From assembly GCA_005884115.1 (NCBI GenBank), contig VAXW01000005.1, positions 1,116,001 to 1,180,000 on the forward strand: a DNA stretch of 64,000 nucleotides, read 5' to 3'. Position numbers and translations under genes: made by a program. Position 1 is the first letter of the stretch. Each line of letters begins with the position of its first letter. Below, piece after piece: positions 44,459-56,305 of this stretch. The notes below the pieces were generated by a model. The model worked only from the letters and a program-made list of their open reading frames with translations, ran no database searches and was not told where the DNA came from. This stretch comes from Actinomycetota bacterium (GTDB taxonomy: Bacteria > Actinomycetota > Thermoleophilia > Solirubrobacterales > Solirubrobacteraceae).

Positions 44459-44464
44459 TAGGAT
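44459..44464 (+). promoter_or_regulatory. TANNNT -10 box, leaderless promoter
   Basis: TAGGAT lies 7 nt before GTG 44472. Because the box overlaps the in-frame ATG 44463, that ATG would fall outside the transcript. Confidence 0.45.
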
Positions 44465-44471
44465 GGCCGTC

Positions 44472-45359
44472 GTGGACCTCGACCGCCAGAGGATCGAACG
44501 GCGTGACTTTCCGGTGAGCCGCCGCGGTTATGACCCCGCGGCCGTGGACGCCCACCTGCGGGATCTGGCCGACGCTTTCCAGGAGCGGGAGCGGCAGCTC
44601 GCCGCCAGCGGACCGCCCTCGCTCGCGGCCGAGGCCTCGGCGCAGGTGCAAAGCATCCTCGCCGCGGCGGAGGCGGCGGCCGCGGACATCGAGCGCCAGG
44701 CGCTCGAGAGCGCGACGGCCGAGCGCGAGCAAGCCGCGCGGGACGCGGCCCGCACGCGCGAGGAGGCGATCGAGCATGCCCGCTCGCACGTCGCAGCCGT
44801 CTCAGACGCCGCTTCCGCGCTGCTCGAGCGCGTGGGCTCGATGGACGCCGAGGTGGGCTCGCTTCTCGAGAGCGTGCGTGCGAGCGCCGCGCGGCTCGGC
44901 AGCGAGCTGCGCGCCGTGGACGTGAACATGGGGGAGCTGTATGACGCCGCATCCGGTCGCGCCCGCGAAGCGACCGACGCGGTCGCCAAGAGCGAGCCGA
45001 CGGCGCCCGCCAAAGGCACGCCACTTCCGGGGCCGCCGACGGGTCCCGCATTTCCGGAGCCTCCCACCCCGAGCGCCCCCTCCAAGAGTGCGGCGGCGCG
45101 CACCGCGCGCGGCAGCTCAGCACGGCGCGCGACCCGCGCGCCGGCGCGGGACTCGGGCGCCGGCGAGGGCGGTGGCGAGAGCGGCGCCGGGGACGAGGGC
45201 GCGGAGGGCGGCGACCTCGACAGCGCGCGGCTGGTGGCGCTCAACATGGCGCTCAACGGCGAGTCGAGAGCGAGCACCGACCGTTACCTCGCGGAGAACT
45301 TCAGGCTGGCCGAGCGCCAGAAGCTGATCGATGAGGTGTACGCCGCGATCGAGGCGTGA
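44472..45359 (+). CDS. DivIVA-domain coiled-coil protein
   Basis: 295 residues from GTG 44472. The N-terminal segment [20 protein letters not shown] (about 8-27) is the DivIVA membrane-curvature motif, followed by a long Ala/Glu/Arg coiled coil (about 30-150). A Pro/Ala-rich linker comes next, and a C-terminal helix ([19 protein letters not shown] to VYAAIEA) that resembles the conserved end of actinobacterial DivIVA-like proteins. It probably localises at septum or poles and recruits partners. It is short for Wag31/DivIVA proper and may be a paralogue. The next gene, uvrA, has its own SOS promoter. Confidence 0.75.
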   Translation: MDLDRQRIERRDFPVSRRGYDPAAVDAHLRDLADAFQERERQLAASGPPSLAAEASAQVQSILAAAEAAAADIERQALESATAEREQAARDAARTREEAIEHARSHVAAVSDAASALLERVGSMDAEVGSLLESVRASAARLGSELRAVDVNMGELYDAASGRAREATDAVAKSEPTAPAKGTPLPGPPTGPAFPEPPTPSAPSKSAAARTARGSSARRATRAPARDSGAGEGGGESGAGDEGAEGGDLDSARLVALNMALNGESRASTDRYLAENFRLAERQKLIDEVYAAIEA

Positions 45360-45370
45360 GAAAGCCTGGG

Positions 45371-45384
45371 CGAACATCTGTTCG
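45371..45384. promoter_or_regulatory. LexA (SOS) box upstream of uvrA
   Basis: CGAACATCTGTTCG matches the Gram-positive/actinobacterial LexA consensus CGAAC-N4-GTTCG exactly. It lies 7 bp upstream of the uvrA -10 box, where LexA would block RNA polymerase. Confidence 0.85.
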
Positions 45385-45390
45385 CCCACG

Positions 45391-45396
45391 TATCAT
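45391..45396 (+). promoter_or_regulatory. TATCAT -10 box of uvrA
   Basis: TATCAT, 9 nt before ATG 45406, no SD. It predicts a leaderless or nearly leaderless uvrA mRNA under LexA control. Confidence 0.6.
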
Positions 45397-45405
45397 GGGT
45401 GCTCG

Positions 45406-48392
<2,987 letters not shown>

Positions 48393-48396
<4 letters not shown>

Positions 48397-48977
48397 GCCG
48401 GGCGAGGCAGGTGAGGCTGTGGGCGCAGAAGTGGCGCTGGTATGAGCGCAACTCGCTGCCCTGGAACCGGGCGCTGATCCACCGGGAGTTCATGCGCCGC
48501 GAAGCCTTCGTGCGCTGGCCCGTGCACGGCAACGTGCTCGAGGCCCTGCGGCAGGGGCGCCTCGAGGTCGGCGCCGGGACGCTGCTCGAGCCCGACGTGT
48601 GGATCACCGCTCCGGGCGAGGCGCGCGTGCGCGTCGGGGCGGGGACCTTTCTGAACCTCGGCGTGATGGTGGCGGCCGAGCGGCTGGTCGAGATCGGGGA
48701 TCACTGCATGCTCGCCAACGGGTGCTTCGTGAGCGATTCCAGCCACCGCTACGAAGATCTCGAGCAGCCGATCACCTGGCAGGGCTTTCACAGCAAGGGG
48801 CCGACGCGGATCGGCGACAACTGCTGGCTTGGCGCGCACACGGTCGTAACCAGCGGCGTCACGATCGGCGAGCGCTGCGTGGTCGGCGCGAACAGCGTCG
48901 TGACGGCCGACATCGAGCCCTTCTCGGTGGCCGCGGGCGCGCCCGCGCGGGTGATCAGGCGTATCGAGCATCGATAG
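48393..48977 (+). CDS. Hexapeptide-repeat acyltransferase
   Basis: 194 residues. GTG 48393 overlaps the uvrA stop (GTGA). A left-handed beta-helix of hexapeptide repeats occupies about 55-190: [60 protein letters not shown] and [20 protein letters not shown]. The ending [12 protein letters not shown] is the usual cap of the LbetaH acyltransferase family. A catalytic His is likely in the SSHRYED loop, where an excursion is typical. The acceptor is unknown, and acetyl-CoA is the probable donor. Co-transcription with uvrA is likely but functionally unexplained. Confidence 0.85.
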
Positions 48978-48988
48978 GGTGCTGGCAG

Positions 48989-49639
48989 ATGGAGCTGTAT
49001 GAGGCGATGCGCTGCACCCCCGCCACCAGGCGCTTTCGCAGCGAGCCGATACCGCGCGAGATCCTGCGCCGGGTGCTCGACGCGGCCCGCTTCGCGCCGA
49101 GCGGCGGCAACCGCCAGGGATGGCGCGTGATCGCCGTAGAGGACGAGGACACGCGCAGGTCGCTGCGCGACCTCTACCTGCCGCACTGGCGCGAGTACAT
49201 GCAGCGCACCGGCGCCGCGGCGCTGCTCGCGCAGGCCGGCGATCGCGCCGATCCCCGGGTGCGCATGCTCAAGCGCGCGGATGAGTTCGCCCAGCGGCTT
49301 GATGAGGTGCCGCTGCACCTCGTCGTGTGCGTGGTGCTCGAGGACCTGGCGATCGTCGACGCCGGGCTCGAGCGGCCGAGCATCGTCGGCGGCGCCTCGA
49401 TCTATCCGTTCGTCCAGAACATCCTGCTGGCGCTGCGCTCGGAGGACCTCGGGGCGGCGCTGACCACACTGCTGACGCCCGCCGAGGCGCAAGTCAAGGA
49501 GCTGCTCGGGATCCCCGATGGCGTGATCCTCGCTGCGTACGTGCTCGCCGGCCGCCGCGCGGAGCGCTGGCCGGCCCGGCTCTCGCGACGTCCGCTCGAG
49601 GAGTTCGCGTTCGCCGAGCGCTTTGGCGAGGCCCTCTAG
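48989..49639 (+). CDS. Nitroreductase family FMN oxidoreductase
   Basis: 216 residues from ATG 48989, starting with MELYEAMRCTPATRRFRSEP, the family's FMN-phosphate-binding opening. AARFAPSGGNRQGWRVIAVE provides the NRQ/SxxN-type flavin contacts, ASIYPFVQNILLALRSEDLG the central helix, and LGIPDGVILAAYVLAGR the GIPxG-like loop near the C-terminus. It uses NAD(P)H to reduce nitro compounds, quinones or other acceptors. Physiological substrates are unknown. It lies 11 bp after the acyltransferase gene and directly before the isochorismatase-like gene. Confidence 0.9.
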   Translation: MELYEAMRCTPATRRFRSEPIPREILRRVLDAARFAPSGGNRQGWRVIAVEDEDTRRSLRDLYLPHWREYMQRTGAAALLAQAGDRADPRVRMLKRADEFAQRLDEVPLHLVVCVVLEDLAIVDAGLERPSIVGGASIYPFVQNILLALRSEDLGAALTTLLTPAEAQVKELLGIPDGVILAAYVLAGRRAERWPARLSRRPLEEFAFAERFGEAL

Positions 49640-49643
49640 GCGC

Positions 49644-50369
49644 GTGCACGAGGACCCCTACACCGCCCCCGATCTCACAGCCGCGGCGCTGATCACGATC
49701 GACACGCAGCGCGACGTGCTCGATGGCGGCTCGCTCGAGATCCCCGGCACCTCCGCCGTCCTGCCGCAGATGGCCCTCCTGCTGAGCTGCTTTCGCGAGC
49801 TGGGGGCCCAGATCGTGCACGTCGTGCGCCTGTACAGGCCCGATGGGAGCAACGCCGACCTGTGCAGGCGCAGCATGCTCGAGCGGGGCGCGCCGATCCT
49901 GCAGCCCGGAGTCGACGGGACACAGCTCGCCGAGGAGCTCCTGCCCGAAACGAGCCTGCGCCTCGACGACGAGCTGCTGCTAGCCGGCGGCGTGCAGCCG
50001 CTCGGCGCTCGCGAGGTCGCGATCTACAAGCCGCGCTGGGGCGCCTTCTACCGCACGCCGCTCGAGCAGCACCTGCGCGAGCGCAAGGTCACGACGCTCG
50101 TCTTCTGCGGCTGCAACTTCCCCAACTGCCCGCGCACCTCGATCTATGAGGCCAGCGAGCGCGACTTCCGTGTGGTCGTCGCGGCCGACGCCGTGTCCGG
50201 GCTCTACGAGCGCGGTGAGCGGGAGCTCGAGGGCATCGGCGTGCGGCTGATGAGCAGCGATGACCTCGTTGACGCCATGCGCGGCGCACGTCGCGGCCCC
50301 GGGGATCGGGGCGTTCCGGCGGAAGTACCGTCGCCTGCGGCGGAGCCGGCACAGACCGGCGAGCGCTAG
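49644..50369 (+). CDS. Isochorismatase-family cysteine hydrolase
   Basis: About 241 residues from GTG 49644; TTG 49623, overlapping the previous gene, is also possible. The catalytic triad of the family can be seen: Asp in LITIDTQRDVL, Lys in VAIYKPRWGAFYRT and Cys in FPNCPRTSIYEASERD. The loop before the Cys, FCGCNFPNCP, is richer in cysteine than usual, where GxxTxxCVxxT is common. Members hydrolyse amides such as nicotinamide, biuret or oxamate, or vinyl ethers, so a substrate cannot be given. It ends a same-strand run of four genes starting at uvrA. Confidence 0.85.
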   Translation: MHEDPYTAPDLTAAALITIDTQRDVLDGGSLEIPGTSAVLPQMALLLSCFRELGAQIVHVVRLYRPDGSNADLCRRSMLERGAPILQPGVDGTQLAEELLPETSLRLDDELLLAGGVQPLGAREVAIYKPRWGAFYRTPLEQHLRERKVTTLVFCGCNFPNCPRTSIYEASERDFRVVVAADAVSGLYERGERELEGIGVRLMSSDDLVDAMRGARRGPGDRGVPAEVPSPAAEPAQTGER

Positions 50370-50438
50370 CCGCGGCGAGGGACGCCGGCAGGCGAAGGCT
50401 GGACGCGACCGGCGCGCCCGCGCGCGGCGCGGCGCGGC

Positions 50439-51326
50439 TCAGCTCAGCAGCAGGCGCAGCTGAGCGAGCTCGTCGGGGTCGATCGAGTACGTATGCTCTG
50501 GCGCCGGGTAGCGACGCGCGCGCACGTCCTCTGCGAACGCCGAGACGCCCGCGTCCATCTCCTGCTGGAGGTTCGCGTAGCGCTTGACGAACCGCGGGCC
50601 GAGGCCCTCGCGGATCCCGAGCAGGTCGTGAAACACGAGCACCTGCCCGTCGGTCGCTGGGCCCGCGCCGATTCCGATCACCGGCACCTCGATCGACGGC
50701 ATCAGCTCCTCGGTGACCGCGCTCGGGATCGCCTCGAACACGAGCGCGAAGCAACCCGCCCGCTGCAGCGCGAGCGCCTCCTCAGCGATGCGCATCGCGG
50801 CCTGCGCGGTGCGCCCCTGGGCCTTCCATCCCCCGAGGGCGGTGGAGGTCTGCGGCGTCAGCCCCACGTGGCCCATCACCGGGATTCCCGCGCCCACGAT
50901 CGCGCGGACCCGCCGCACGGAGGCCTCACCGCCGCCCTCGAGCTTGACGACCTCGCAGCCAGCCTCCTTGACCATGCGCATGGCCGTGCTGATCGCTTGC
51001 TCGTCGGAGACCTCATAGGATCCGAACGGCAGATCGCCGATGAGCAGCGGCGTGCGCAACCCGCGGCGCACCGCGCGCGCCAGGACGAGCATCTCCTCCA
51101 GCTCGACGGGAGTCGTTGCGTTGTGCCCGAGCACCGTCGTGGCGGCCGAGTCGCCGACGAGCACGAGATCGACTCCGGCCGCCTCAGCCGCGCGTGCGCT
51201 CGGGTAGTCGTACGCCGTGACCATCACGATCGGATCGCCCAGCCGCTTCTTCTCCATCAGCAGCGGCAGCGTCATCGGCAGCCTGCCTGGGTCCGGCGGT
51301 GCCTGGATGTTGGGGTTAGCTGACAT
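50439..51326 (-). CDS. panB: 3-methyl-2-oxobutanoate hydroxymethyltransferase
   Basis: 295 residues from ATG 51326 with AGAGGA upstream. TIM-barrel enzyme adding a hydroxymethyl group to alpha-ketoisovalerate to form ketopantoate, the first step to pantothenate. Motifs: VMVTAYDYPSARAAEAAGVD, LVLVGDSAATTVLGHNATTP (metal-binding Asp), LLIGDLPFGSYEVS, VKLEGGGEASVRRV, VMGHVGLTPQTSTALGGWKAQG and VFEAIPSAVTEEL, with the IGIGAGPATDGQVLVFHDLL block. All are canonical. It is the last gene of the panC-panD-panB operon. Confidence 0.96.
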   Translation of the reverse strand: MSANPNIQAPPDPGRLPMTLPLLMEKKRLGDPIVMVTAYDYPSARAAEAAGVDLVLVGDSAATTVLGHNATTPVELEEMLVLARAVRRGLRTPLLIGDLPFGSYEVSDEQAISTAMRMVKEAGCEVVKLEGGGEASVRRVRAIVGAGIPVMGHVGLTPQTSTALGGWKAQGRTAQAAMRIAEEALALQRAGCFALVFEAIPSAVTEELMPSIEVPVIGIGAGPATDGQVLVFHDLLGIREGLGPRFVKRYANLQQEMDAGVSAFAEDVRARRYPAPEHTYSIDPDELAQLRLLLS

Positions 51327-51363
51327 GTAGTTCCTCTCTGACGCAGGTTGACCCGCTGCCCGG

Positions 51364-51747
51364 CTAGCCGAGCAGGGTGGCCACCTCGTCGTCGACCGAC
51401 ACGATGCGGTTGGTTTTTGCCTCGACGTGCACGACGCGAGGCTCGTAGTGCTGAAGCTCGGCGGCGTCGTAGCTCGCATAGGAGACCACGATGATCGTGT
51501 CGCCCTCGTGAACCAGACGCGCCGCGGCGCCGTTGATCTGCATCGCGCCCGAGCCGGGCTCGCCGGCGATCGTGTACGTCTCGAAGCGCGCGCCGTTGTC
51601 GATGTCGAGCACGTGCACCTGCTCGTGCTCGAGGATGTCCGCCGCCCGCAAGAGCTCGGAGTCGATCGTGACCGACCCGACGTAGTGGAGATCGCAGCCG
51701 GTGATCGTCGCTCGGTGGATCTTTGACTTCAGCATCACGCGTTGCAT
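51364..51747 (-). CDS. panD: Aspartate 1-decarboxylase
   Basis: 127 residues. The proenzyme self-cleaves between Gly24 and Ser25 in [13 protein letters not shown], giving the pyruvoyl group on the alpha chain; the sequence is intact. Also conserved: [44 protein letters not shown] and [14 protein letters not shown]. It supplies beta-alanine for pantothenate. The ATG overlaps the panC stop (ATGA). The usual acetyltransferase activator PanZ is absent from actinobacteria, and none is seen here. Confidence 0.96.
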   Translation of the reverse strand: MQRVMLKSKIHRATITGCDLHYVGSVTIDSELLRAADILEHEQVHVLDIDNGARFETYTIAGEPGSGAMQINGAAARLVHEGDTIIVVSYASYDAAELQHYEPRVVHVEAKTNRIVSVDDEVATLLG

Positions 51748-52637
51748 CAGGCGAGAACCTCTCTTGGCGTTTGACTTGGCGCGGCCACGGCCGCCGGTTG
51801 CAGTTCGATGTTGTCGATCAGCCGCACCGCGCCCACGCGTGCAGCGACGACGAGCAGTGCTGAGCGCGCGAGCCGCTCGCGCGGCTCGAAGCTGTCGGGG
51901 TCCACGAGCTCGAGATACTCGGGCTCCACGCCACGCTCGAGCATCTCCTCGCGCGCGCTCTTTAGGAGCTCCTCGGCCGAGCGCGCTCCGCGCCGCGCCA
52001 GCTCGTTTGCTGCGCGCAGGCCCGCAGGCAGGGCCAGGGCACGGCTGCGCTCCTCGCTCGAGAGCAGCACGTTGCGGCTCGAGGCAGCGAGGCCGTCCGG
52101 CTCGCGAACGGTCGGAGCGCACTCGATCGCCACCGGCAGGTTCAAATCCGCCACCAGGCGCCTGATGACAGCGAGCTGCTGAGCGTCCTTCTGGCCGAAG
52201 AACGCCACCTGCGGCGCGGTCATGCACAGCAGCTTGGTCACCACCGTCGCCACCCCGCGAAAGTGAGCCGCGCCGCGCGCGGCGCCCTCGAGACGATCGG
52301 TCAGGCCGATGACTTCGACCGCCGTCGCGAACTCCGGCGGGTACATCTCGGCGACCGACGGGGTGAACAGCACATCGGCGCCTGTCGCAGCGGCGAGCTC
52401 GATGTCGCGACGCTCGTCGCGCGGGTAGCGCTCGAGGTCGGCGTGCTCCTCGAACTGCGACGGGTTGACGAACAGCGAGACGACGACCGCCTCGCAGCGG
52501 GCGCGAGCCAGCCGGATGAGCGACAGGTGGCCGTCATGAAAGGCGCCCATCGTCGGCACGAGCCCGATCATCCGGCGCTCGTTGCGCGGGCGCTCCAGCG
52601 CCGCCGCCAGCTCCGCGAGAGTGCGCACCACTCTCAT
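51747..52637 (-). CDS. panC: Pantothenate synthetase
   Basis: 296 residues. Ligates pantoate and beta-alanine with ATP. Nucleotidyltransferase motifs: [17 protein letters not shown] (HIGH-like), [22 protein letters not shown] (shortened here), [27 protein letters not shown] and [13 protein letters not shown] (KMSKS-like region). It is the first gene of the panCDB operon. About 240 bp separate its start from the neighbouring carboxyltransferase stop; I see no strong promoter motif in that gap. Confidence 0.96.
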   Translation of the reverse strand: MRVVRTLAELAAALERPRNERRMIGLVPTMGAFHDGHLSLIRLARARCEAVVVSLFVNPSQFEEHADLERYPRDERRDIELAAATGADVLFTPSVAEMYPPEFATAVEVIGLTDRLEGAARGAAHFRGVATVVTKLLCMTAPQVAFFGQKDAQQLAVIRRLVADLNLPVAIECAPTVREPDGLAASSRNVLLSSEERSRALALPAGLRAANELARRGARSAEELLKSAREEMLERGVEPEYLELVDPDSFEPRERLARSALLVVAARVGAVRLIDNIELQPAAVAAPSQTPREVLA

Positions 52638-52874
52638 GCGGCCAATGGGAGGTAGCGGGTGTGGCTCATCGCTCGTCCAGTTCCCTGCGGATACCGGCGT
52701 GAATTCAAAAACGGTGCTGCGTGCGGCTCAGGGTCCACCTCGAGCGAGCTCGTTGACGGCCCGCGGCCATCATACAGATCGCGGACACGGTCGAGCCGTC
52801 CAGATCGCAGGGACGGTCGAGCCGCCGCCGCTACGACGGCGCCGGGGCGGCGAGCGCGCGGGCCTCCCGCGCAC

Positions 52875-54713
52875 CTACCAGGCGTCGACGAATGCGTGCT
52901 TCTTGCCCGCCCGCCGCGACCAGTGCGTAGCGCCATCGCTGAACAGCGTCGCGATCCAGCGGCGCGACTCGGCCGGGTCGATGACGTCGTCGATCTCGCC
53001 GTAGGAAGCCATGTTCAGGCCCTTGCCGCGCTCGTACGCGGCCTCGACGGTGGCCGCGAAGGCACGCTCGCGCTCCTGCGGGTCCTCGATCGCCTCCAGC
53101 TCGCGCCGCATGCCCAAGCGCACCGCGCCCTCGAGCCCCATGGCTCCGAACTCCGAGGTCGGCCAAGCGACCGTGAAGAGCGGCGCCTTGAAGCCCCCGC
53201 CCGCCATCGCCTGCGCGCCAAGCCCGTAGCCCTTTCTCAGCACGATCGTGCCCGCGGGCACGCTCAGGTTCGCCCCCGCCAGGAACATGCGCGCGAAGTG
53301 GCGCACGCTCGCCATCCGCTCGGCGGCCGGGCCGACCATGAACCCGGGCGTGTCGCAGAGAAAGAGCAGCGGCAGCTCGAACGCGTCGCACAGGCCCATG
53401 AAGTGCGCCGCCTTGTCGGCCGCGGGGGCATCGATCGCGCCGCCGAGGTGCGTGGAGTCGTTGGCGACGATGCCGAGCGACCGACCCTCGATGCGCACCA
53501 GCGCGGTCACGATCCCCTTTCCGAAGCCCGAGCGGAGCTCGAGCACCGAGCCCTCGTCGCAGAGGGTGTCGATCACGCGGCGCACGTCGTAAGCGCGCTT
53601 TCGCTGTTCGGGGACGAGTTGGCGCAGAACGCCCTGGTCGGGCACGGGCCCCGGCGAGACGGCCTGGCGGAAGTAGGAGAGGTAGCGCCGCGCAGCGTCC
53701 ACCGCCTCGGCGTCGTCGCGTGCGCGCAGGTCGACGACCCCGTTTGCATGCTGCATCTCGATCGGCCCCACTTCGCCTGGCTCGAACACCCCGAGCCCGC
53801 CCCCCTCGATCATCGCGGGACCGCCCATCCCGATGCTCGAATCCTCGGTCGCGATGACAACGTCGCAGCACCCCAGCAGCGCCGCGTTGCCCGCGAAGCA
53901 GTAGCCCGACGCGATACCCACCAGCGGAACCAGGCCGCTGAGGCGCGCGAACAGCGCGAAGGCGCGGCAATCGAGCCCCGCGACGATCGGCATGTCGACG
54001 TCCCCCGGCCGCCCGCCGCCACCCTCCGCGAACAGCACGAGCGGCAGCCTGCGGCGCTCGGCGATCTCGAAGAGGCGGTCCTTCTTGAGGTGGTTGCGCA
54101 TGCCCTGGGTGCCGGCCAGCACCGTGTAGTCGTAGGACATCGCCACGCACGGCTCACCGTCGATCTCGCCGATGCCCGCCACGAGACCGTCCGCGGGCGT
54201 GCGCGCGATCAGCTCCTCGCGCGAGCGGCGAGCCTCCTGAGCAGCAAACAGCAGCGGCCCATACTCGACGAAGCTGCCCTCGTCGAGCAGGTCCTCGAGG
54301 TTCTCGCGGGCAGTGCGCCGCCCGCGCTCGTGCCGCCGCGCAACAGCAACGGGCCGCGCGGGGTCGAGCGTGAGCGCGTGGCGCTCTTGCACCTCGTCGA
54401 GGTCCGCGCGCGCCGCCCGCTCCTCCGGCGGGAGCTCGCCGACGCCGTCTCGGGAGGCGTCCTCGATGCTCGCGTGCGCCAGTCTCACGAGCACCTGGCC
54501 CTCCTCAACCGCGTCGCCCACCGCGACCTCCACGCTGCGCACGATCCCTCCGGACTGCGCGAGCACCTCGTGCTCCATCTTCATCGCCTCGAGCACGACC
54601 ACGGCCGCGCCGGCGCCGACGAGCTCATCGGTCTGGCGCGCGATCGACACCACGACGCCGGCGAACGGCGCCGTGATCGCGACATCGGCGGAGTCGGGCA
54701 TCGGCATGATCAT
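52875..54713 (-). CDS. Acyl-CoA carboxylase: fused biotinyl domain and carboxyltransferase
   Basis: 612 residues from ATG 54713 (other in-frame ATGs at 54707 and 54701). Residues about 8-85 are a biotinyl/lipoyl-attachment domain with the biotinylation site EAMKMEHEVL. The remainder (about 110-612) is a PccB/AccD5-type carboxyltransferase in two crotonase halves, with MSYDYTVLAGTQG, LFAEGGGGRPGD, GIASGYCFAGNAALLG in the first and GIVANDSTHLGGAIDA, PLLFLCDTPGFMVG, VLRKGYGLGAQAM in the second. Normally the biotin domain sits on the carboxylase subunit or a separate protein. No biotin carboxylase is adjacent, so a partner must be encoded elsewhere. The acyl-CoA substrate is unknown. Confidence 0.88.
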   Translation of the reverse strand: MIMPMPDSADVAITAPFAGVVVSIARQTDELVGAGAAVVVLEAMKMEHEVLAQSGGIVRSVEVAVGDAVEEGQVLVRLAHASIEDASRDGVGELPPEERAARADLDEVQERHALTLDPARPVAVARRHERGRRTARENLEDLLDEGSFVEYGPLLFAAQEARRSREELIARTPADGLVAGIGEIDGEPCVAMSYDYTVLAGTQGMRNHLKKDRLFEIAERRRLPLVLFAEGGGGRPGDVDMPIVAGLDCRAFALFARLSGLVPLVGIASGYCFAGNAALLGCCDVVIATEDSSIGMGGPAMIEGGGLGVFEPGEVGPIEMQHANGVVDLRARDDAEAVDAARRYLSYFRQAVSPGPVPDQGVLRQLVPEQRKRAYDVRRVIDTLCDEGSVLELRSGFGKGIVTALVRIEGRSLGIVANDSTHLGGAIDAPAADKAAHFMGLCDAFELPLLFLCDTPGFMVGPAAERMASVRHFARMFLAGANLSVPAGTIVLRKGYGLGAQAMAGGGFKAPLFTVAWPTSEFGAMGLEGAVRLGMRRELEAIEDPQERERAFAATVEAAYERGKGLNMASYGEIDDVIDPAESRRWIATLFSDGATHWSRRAGKKHAFVDAW

Positions 54714-54882
54714 TGCGCAAGGGGCGCAGCTGCGGCGGGCGTTGGGGACCACGGCCCCGTCGTGCGCCGGCCCGCGTGCGCCGCAGCCGGGCGGCGCACT
54801 GCGCCGCGCACGCGGTTCGCTGCGCCCGGCGCGGCGCTGAGCGCCCAGGGCGGCGTCGAGTCCAGGCCTCGGCGTCAAGAAC

Positions 54883-54888
54883 TACCAT
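54883..54888 (+). promoter_or_regulatory. TANNNT -10 box, leaderless promoter of uracil-DNA glycosylase gene
   Basis: TACCAT, 6 nt before GTG 54895, no SD. Confidence 0.45.
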
Positions 54889-54894
54889 CGGGCC

Positions 54895-55662
54895 GTGTCC
54901 GCAGCCCAGCGCGACGCCCCAGCCGCCGAGCGGCGCGAGGCCCTGAAGCAGGTGTTCGCCGAAGCGAGCGCGTGCACGCGCTGCACCGAGCTGGCGGCGA
55001 CGCGCAAGACCGTGGTGTTCGGCGCCGGCAACGCCGACGCGGAGCTCATGTTCGTCGGCGAGGCGCCGGGAGCCAGCGAGGATGAGCAGGGCCTGCCGTT
55101 CGTGGGGCGGGCGGGTCAGCTGCTGGACCAGCTGCTCGAGGAGATCGGGATGAGGCGCTCGGATGTGTTTGTCTGCAACGTCTTAAAGTGCCGGCCCCCC
55201 GGCAATCGCGATCCGCTGCCGAGCGAGATCGAGAACTGCAGCGGCTACCTATCGCGCCAGGTCGACCTGATCGCGCCGAACGTGATCTGCACGCTAGGCA
55301 ACTTCTCGACCAAGCTGCTGCGGGAAGACCCGACCGGGATCACGCGCCTGCACGGCCGCGAGGAGGTGCGCACGCTCGGTCATCGATCGGTGCGGCTCTA
55401 TCCGATCTATCACCCGGCAGCGGCCCTCTACACACCGCGCATGCTCGAAACCCTGCGCCAGGACTTTGCGCGCCTTCCCGAGCTGCTCGCGATGGGCGCG
55501 CCCCCGCAGCCAGCCGCGACCGAGGAGGGCGAGCGGGAGCTGGCGAGCGAGGCCTTCGAGGCGGTTGCGCGGGGCCAGCGGGAGCCGCGAGCAGAGAAGA
55601 GCTCTGGCGATTCGGCGACCGGCGAGGCACCTTCCGGATCCGATCAGCTGGGCTTGTTCTAG
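54895..55662 (+). CDS. Uracil-DNA glycosylase, family 4 (iron-sulfur)
   Basis: 255 residues from GTG 54895. Motif 1 [20 protein letters not shown] binds uracil and the 4Fe-4S cluster ligands are in [10 protein letters not shown] and in [12 protein letters not shown] and ENCSGYL. Motif 3, [11 protein letters not shown], carries the active-site His. This is the thermophile/actinobacterial type 4 enzyme that starts base excision repair at deaminated cytosine, well suited to a GC-rich genome. The C-terminal 50 residues are low-complexity Glu/Ala. It is monocistronic with hairpins downstream. Confidence 0.92.
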   Translation: MSAAQRDAPAAERREALKQVFAEASACTRCTELAATRKTVVFGAGNADAELMFVGEAPGASEDEQGLPFVGRAGQLLDQLLEEIGMRRSDVFVCNVLKCRPPGNRDPLPSEIENCSGYLSRQVDLIAPNVICTLGNFSTKLLREDPTGITRLHGREEVRTLGHRSVRLYPIYHPAAALYTPRMLETLRQDFARLPELLAMGAPPQPAATEEGERELASEAFEAVARGQREPRAEKSSGDSATGEAPSGSDQLGLF

Positions 55663-55677
55663 ACGCCCTCTGGACGC

Positions 55678-55704
55678 TTTTTCGCCTTATTTTCCGGCGA
55701 AAAA
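55678..55704. terminator. AT-rich inverted repeat after uracil-DNA glycosylase gene
   Basis: TTTTTCGCC (55678-55686) and GGCGAAAAA (55696-55704) pair perfectly over 9 bp around a 9-nt loop. There is no T-run beyond the second arm. It may act as a terminator in either direction or as a protein-binding palindrome. Confidence 0.45.
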
Positions 55705-55744
55705 GGGAATTTGCGCCGTATGTCGAACTTTTTCGCTCAAGGTC

Positions 55745-55837
55745 TAAAGTCGCAGCCCATCGCTGTCGATAACGGCTTTGTCTCCATCCCTCCAGAAGTA
55801 ACGGCCGGCCCGCGCCCCTTTCTCCCGCGGGCCGGTC
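55745..55837 (+). ncRNA. Candidate small transcript between promoter-like box and hairpin
   Basis: A TAAAGT box (55745-55750) is followed about 55 bp later by a GC hairpin of at least 10 bp (55805-55814 with 55826-55835, extendable by two pairs). The interval is less GC-rich than all surrounding DNA and has no convincing ORF (only a 60-codon frame from ATG 55720 running into tsaE). A short RNA of about 80 nt is possible. This is a weak, position-based call. Confidence 0.25.
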
Positions 55838-55872
55838 GCGTTAAGGGACGGGTACGCGCAGGCGCTTGGCTC

Positions 55873-55878
55873 TACAGT
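55873..55878 (+). promoter_or_regulatory. TANNNT -10 box, leaderless promoter of tsaE operon
   Basis: TACAGT ends 7 nt before GTG 55886, favouring that start over GTG 55880. No SD is present. Confidence 0.5.
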
Positions 55879-55885
55879 CGTGTCC

Positions 55886-56305
55886 GTGCACGTCGTTGAA
55901 ACGTCGGATCCCGCGGCGACCGAAGCGCTTGGCGCGCAGCTCGCGGCCGACCTTCACGACGGAGACATCGTCCTCGTCCGGGGCGAGCTCGGGACCGGCA
56001 AGACGACGCTCGTGCGCGGCGCAGCACGCGCGCTGGGGGTGCGAGACCCCGTGACGAGCCCGAGCTTCAGCATCGGACATCGCTATCGCGCGCGTGGCAC
56101 CTACGTCTCGCACCTTGACCTATACCGCCTCGGCCCGCTCGCGCACGAGGAGGCGGAGCTGCTCTCGGATTACCTCGGGCCGGGCTCGATCGCCTTCGTC
56201 GAGTGGCCGCGCGAGTCCGAGCCAGAGTTCGCGGGCGCGCGCCTGCTTGTCTCGCTCGCTCATCGCGGGGCCGACCGCCGGCGCATCAAGGTCGAGCGCG
56301 GATGA
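55886..56305 (+). CDS. tsaE: tRNA t6A biosynthesis ATPase TsaE
   Basis: 139 residues from GTG 55886, the start matching the leaderless box (GTG 55880 is 2 codons earlier). P-loop GELGTGKTTLVRGAARALG, then VTSPSFSIGHRY and VSHLDLYRL, and FVEWPRESEPEF with the family's W and acidic residues. It hydrolyses ATP to recycle the TsaB-TsaD complex in threonylcarbamoyladenosine formation on tRNA. It starts a five- or six-gene operon with tsaB, rimI and tsaD. Confidence 0.93.
   Translation: MHVVETSDPAATEALGAQLAADLHDGDIVLVRGELGTGKTTLVRGAARALGVRDPVTSPSFSIGHRYRARGTYVSHLDLYRLGPLAHEEAELLSDYLGPGSIAFVEWPRESEPEFAGARLLVSLAHRGADRRRIKVERG

Noticed and set aside
52659-55085. Plus-strand open frame of 808 codons opposite the carboxyltransferase gene
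   Set aside because: It crosses the promoter region of the uracil-DNA glycosylase gene and lacks motifs. The minus-strand protein has full carboxyltransferase motifs.
55711-55899. Small ORF of 60 codons (from ATG 55720) between udg and tsaE
   Set aside because: It runs through two hairpins and into the tsaE start without an SD. The coding signal is weak; an RNA or a plain spacer is more likely.
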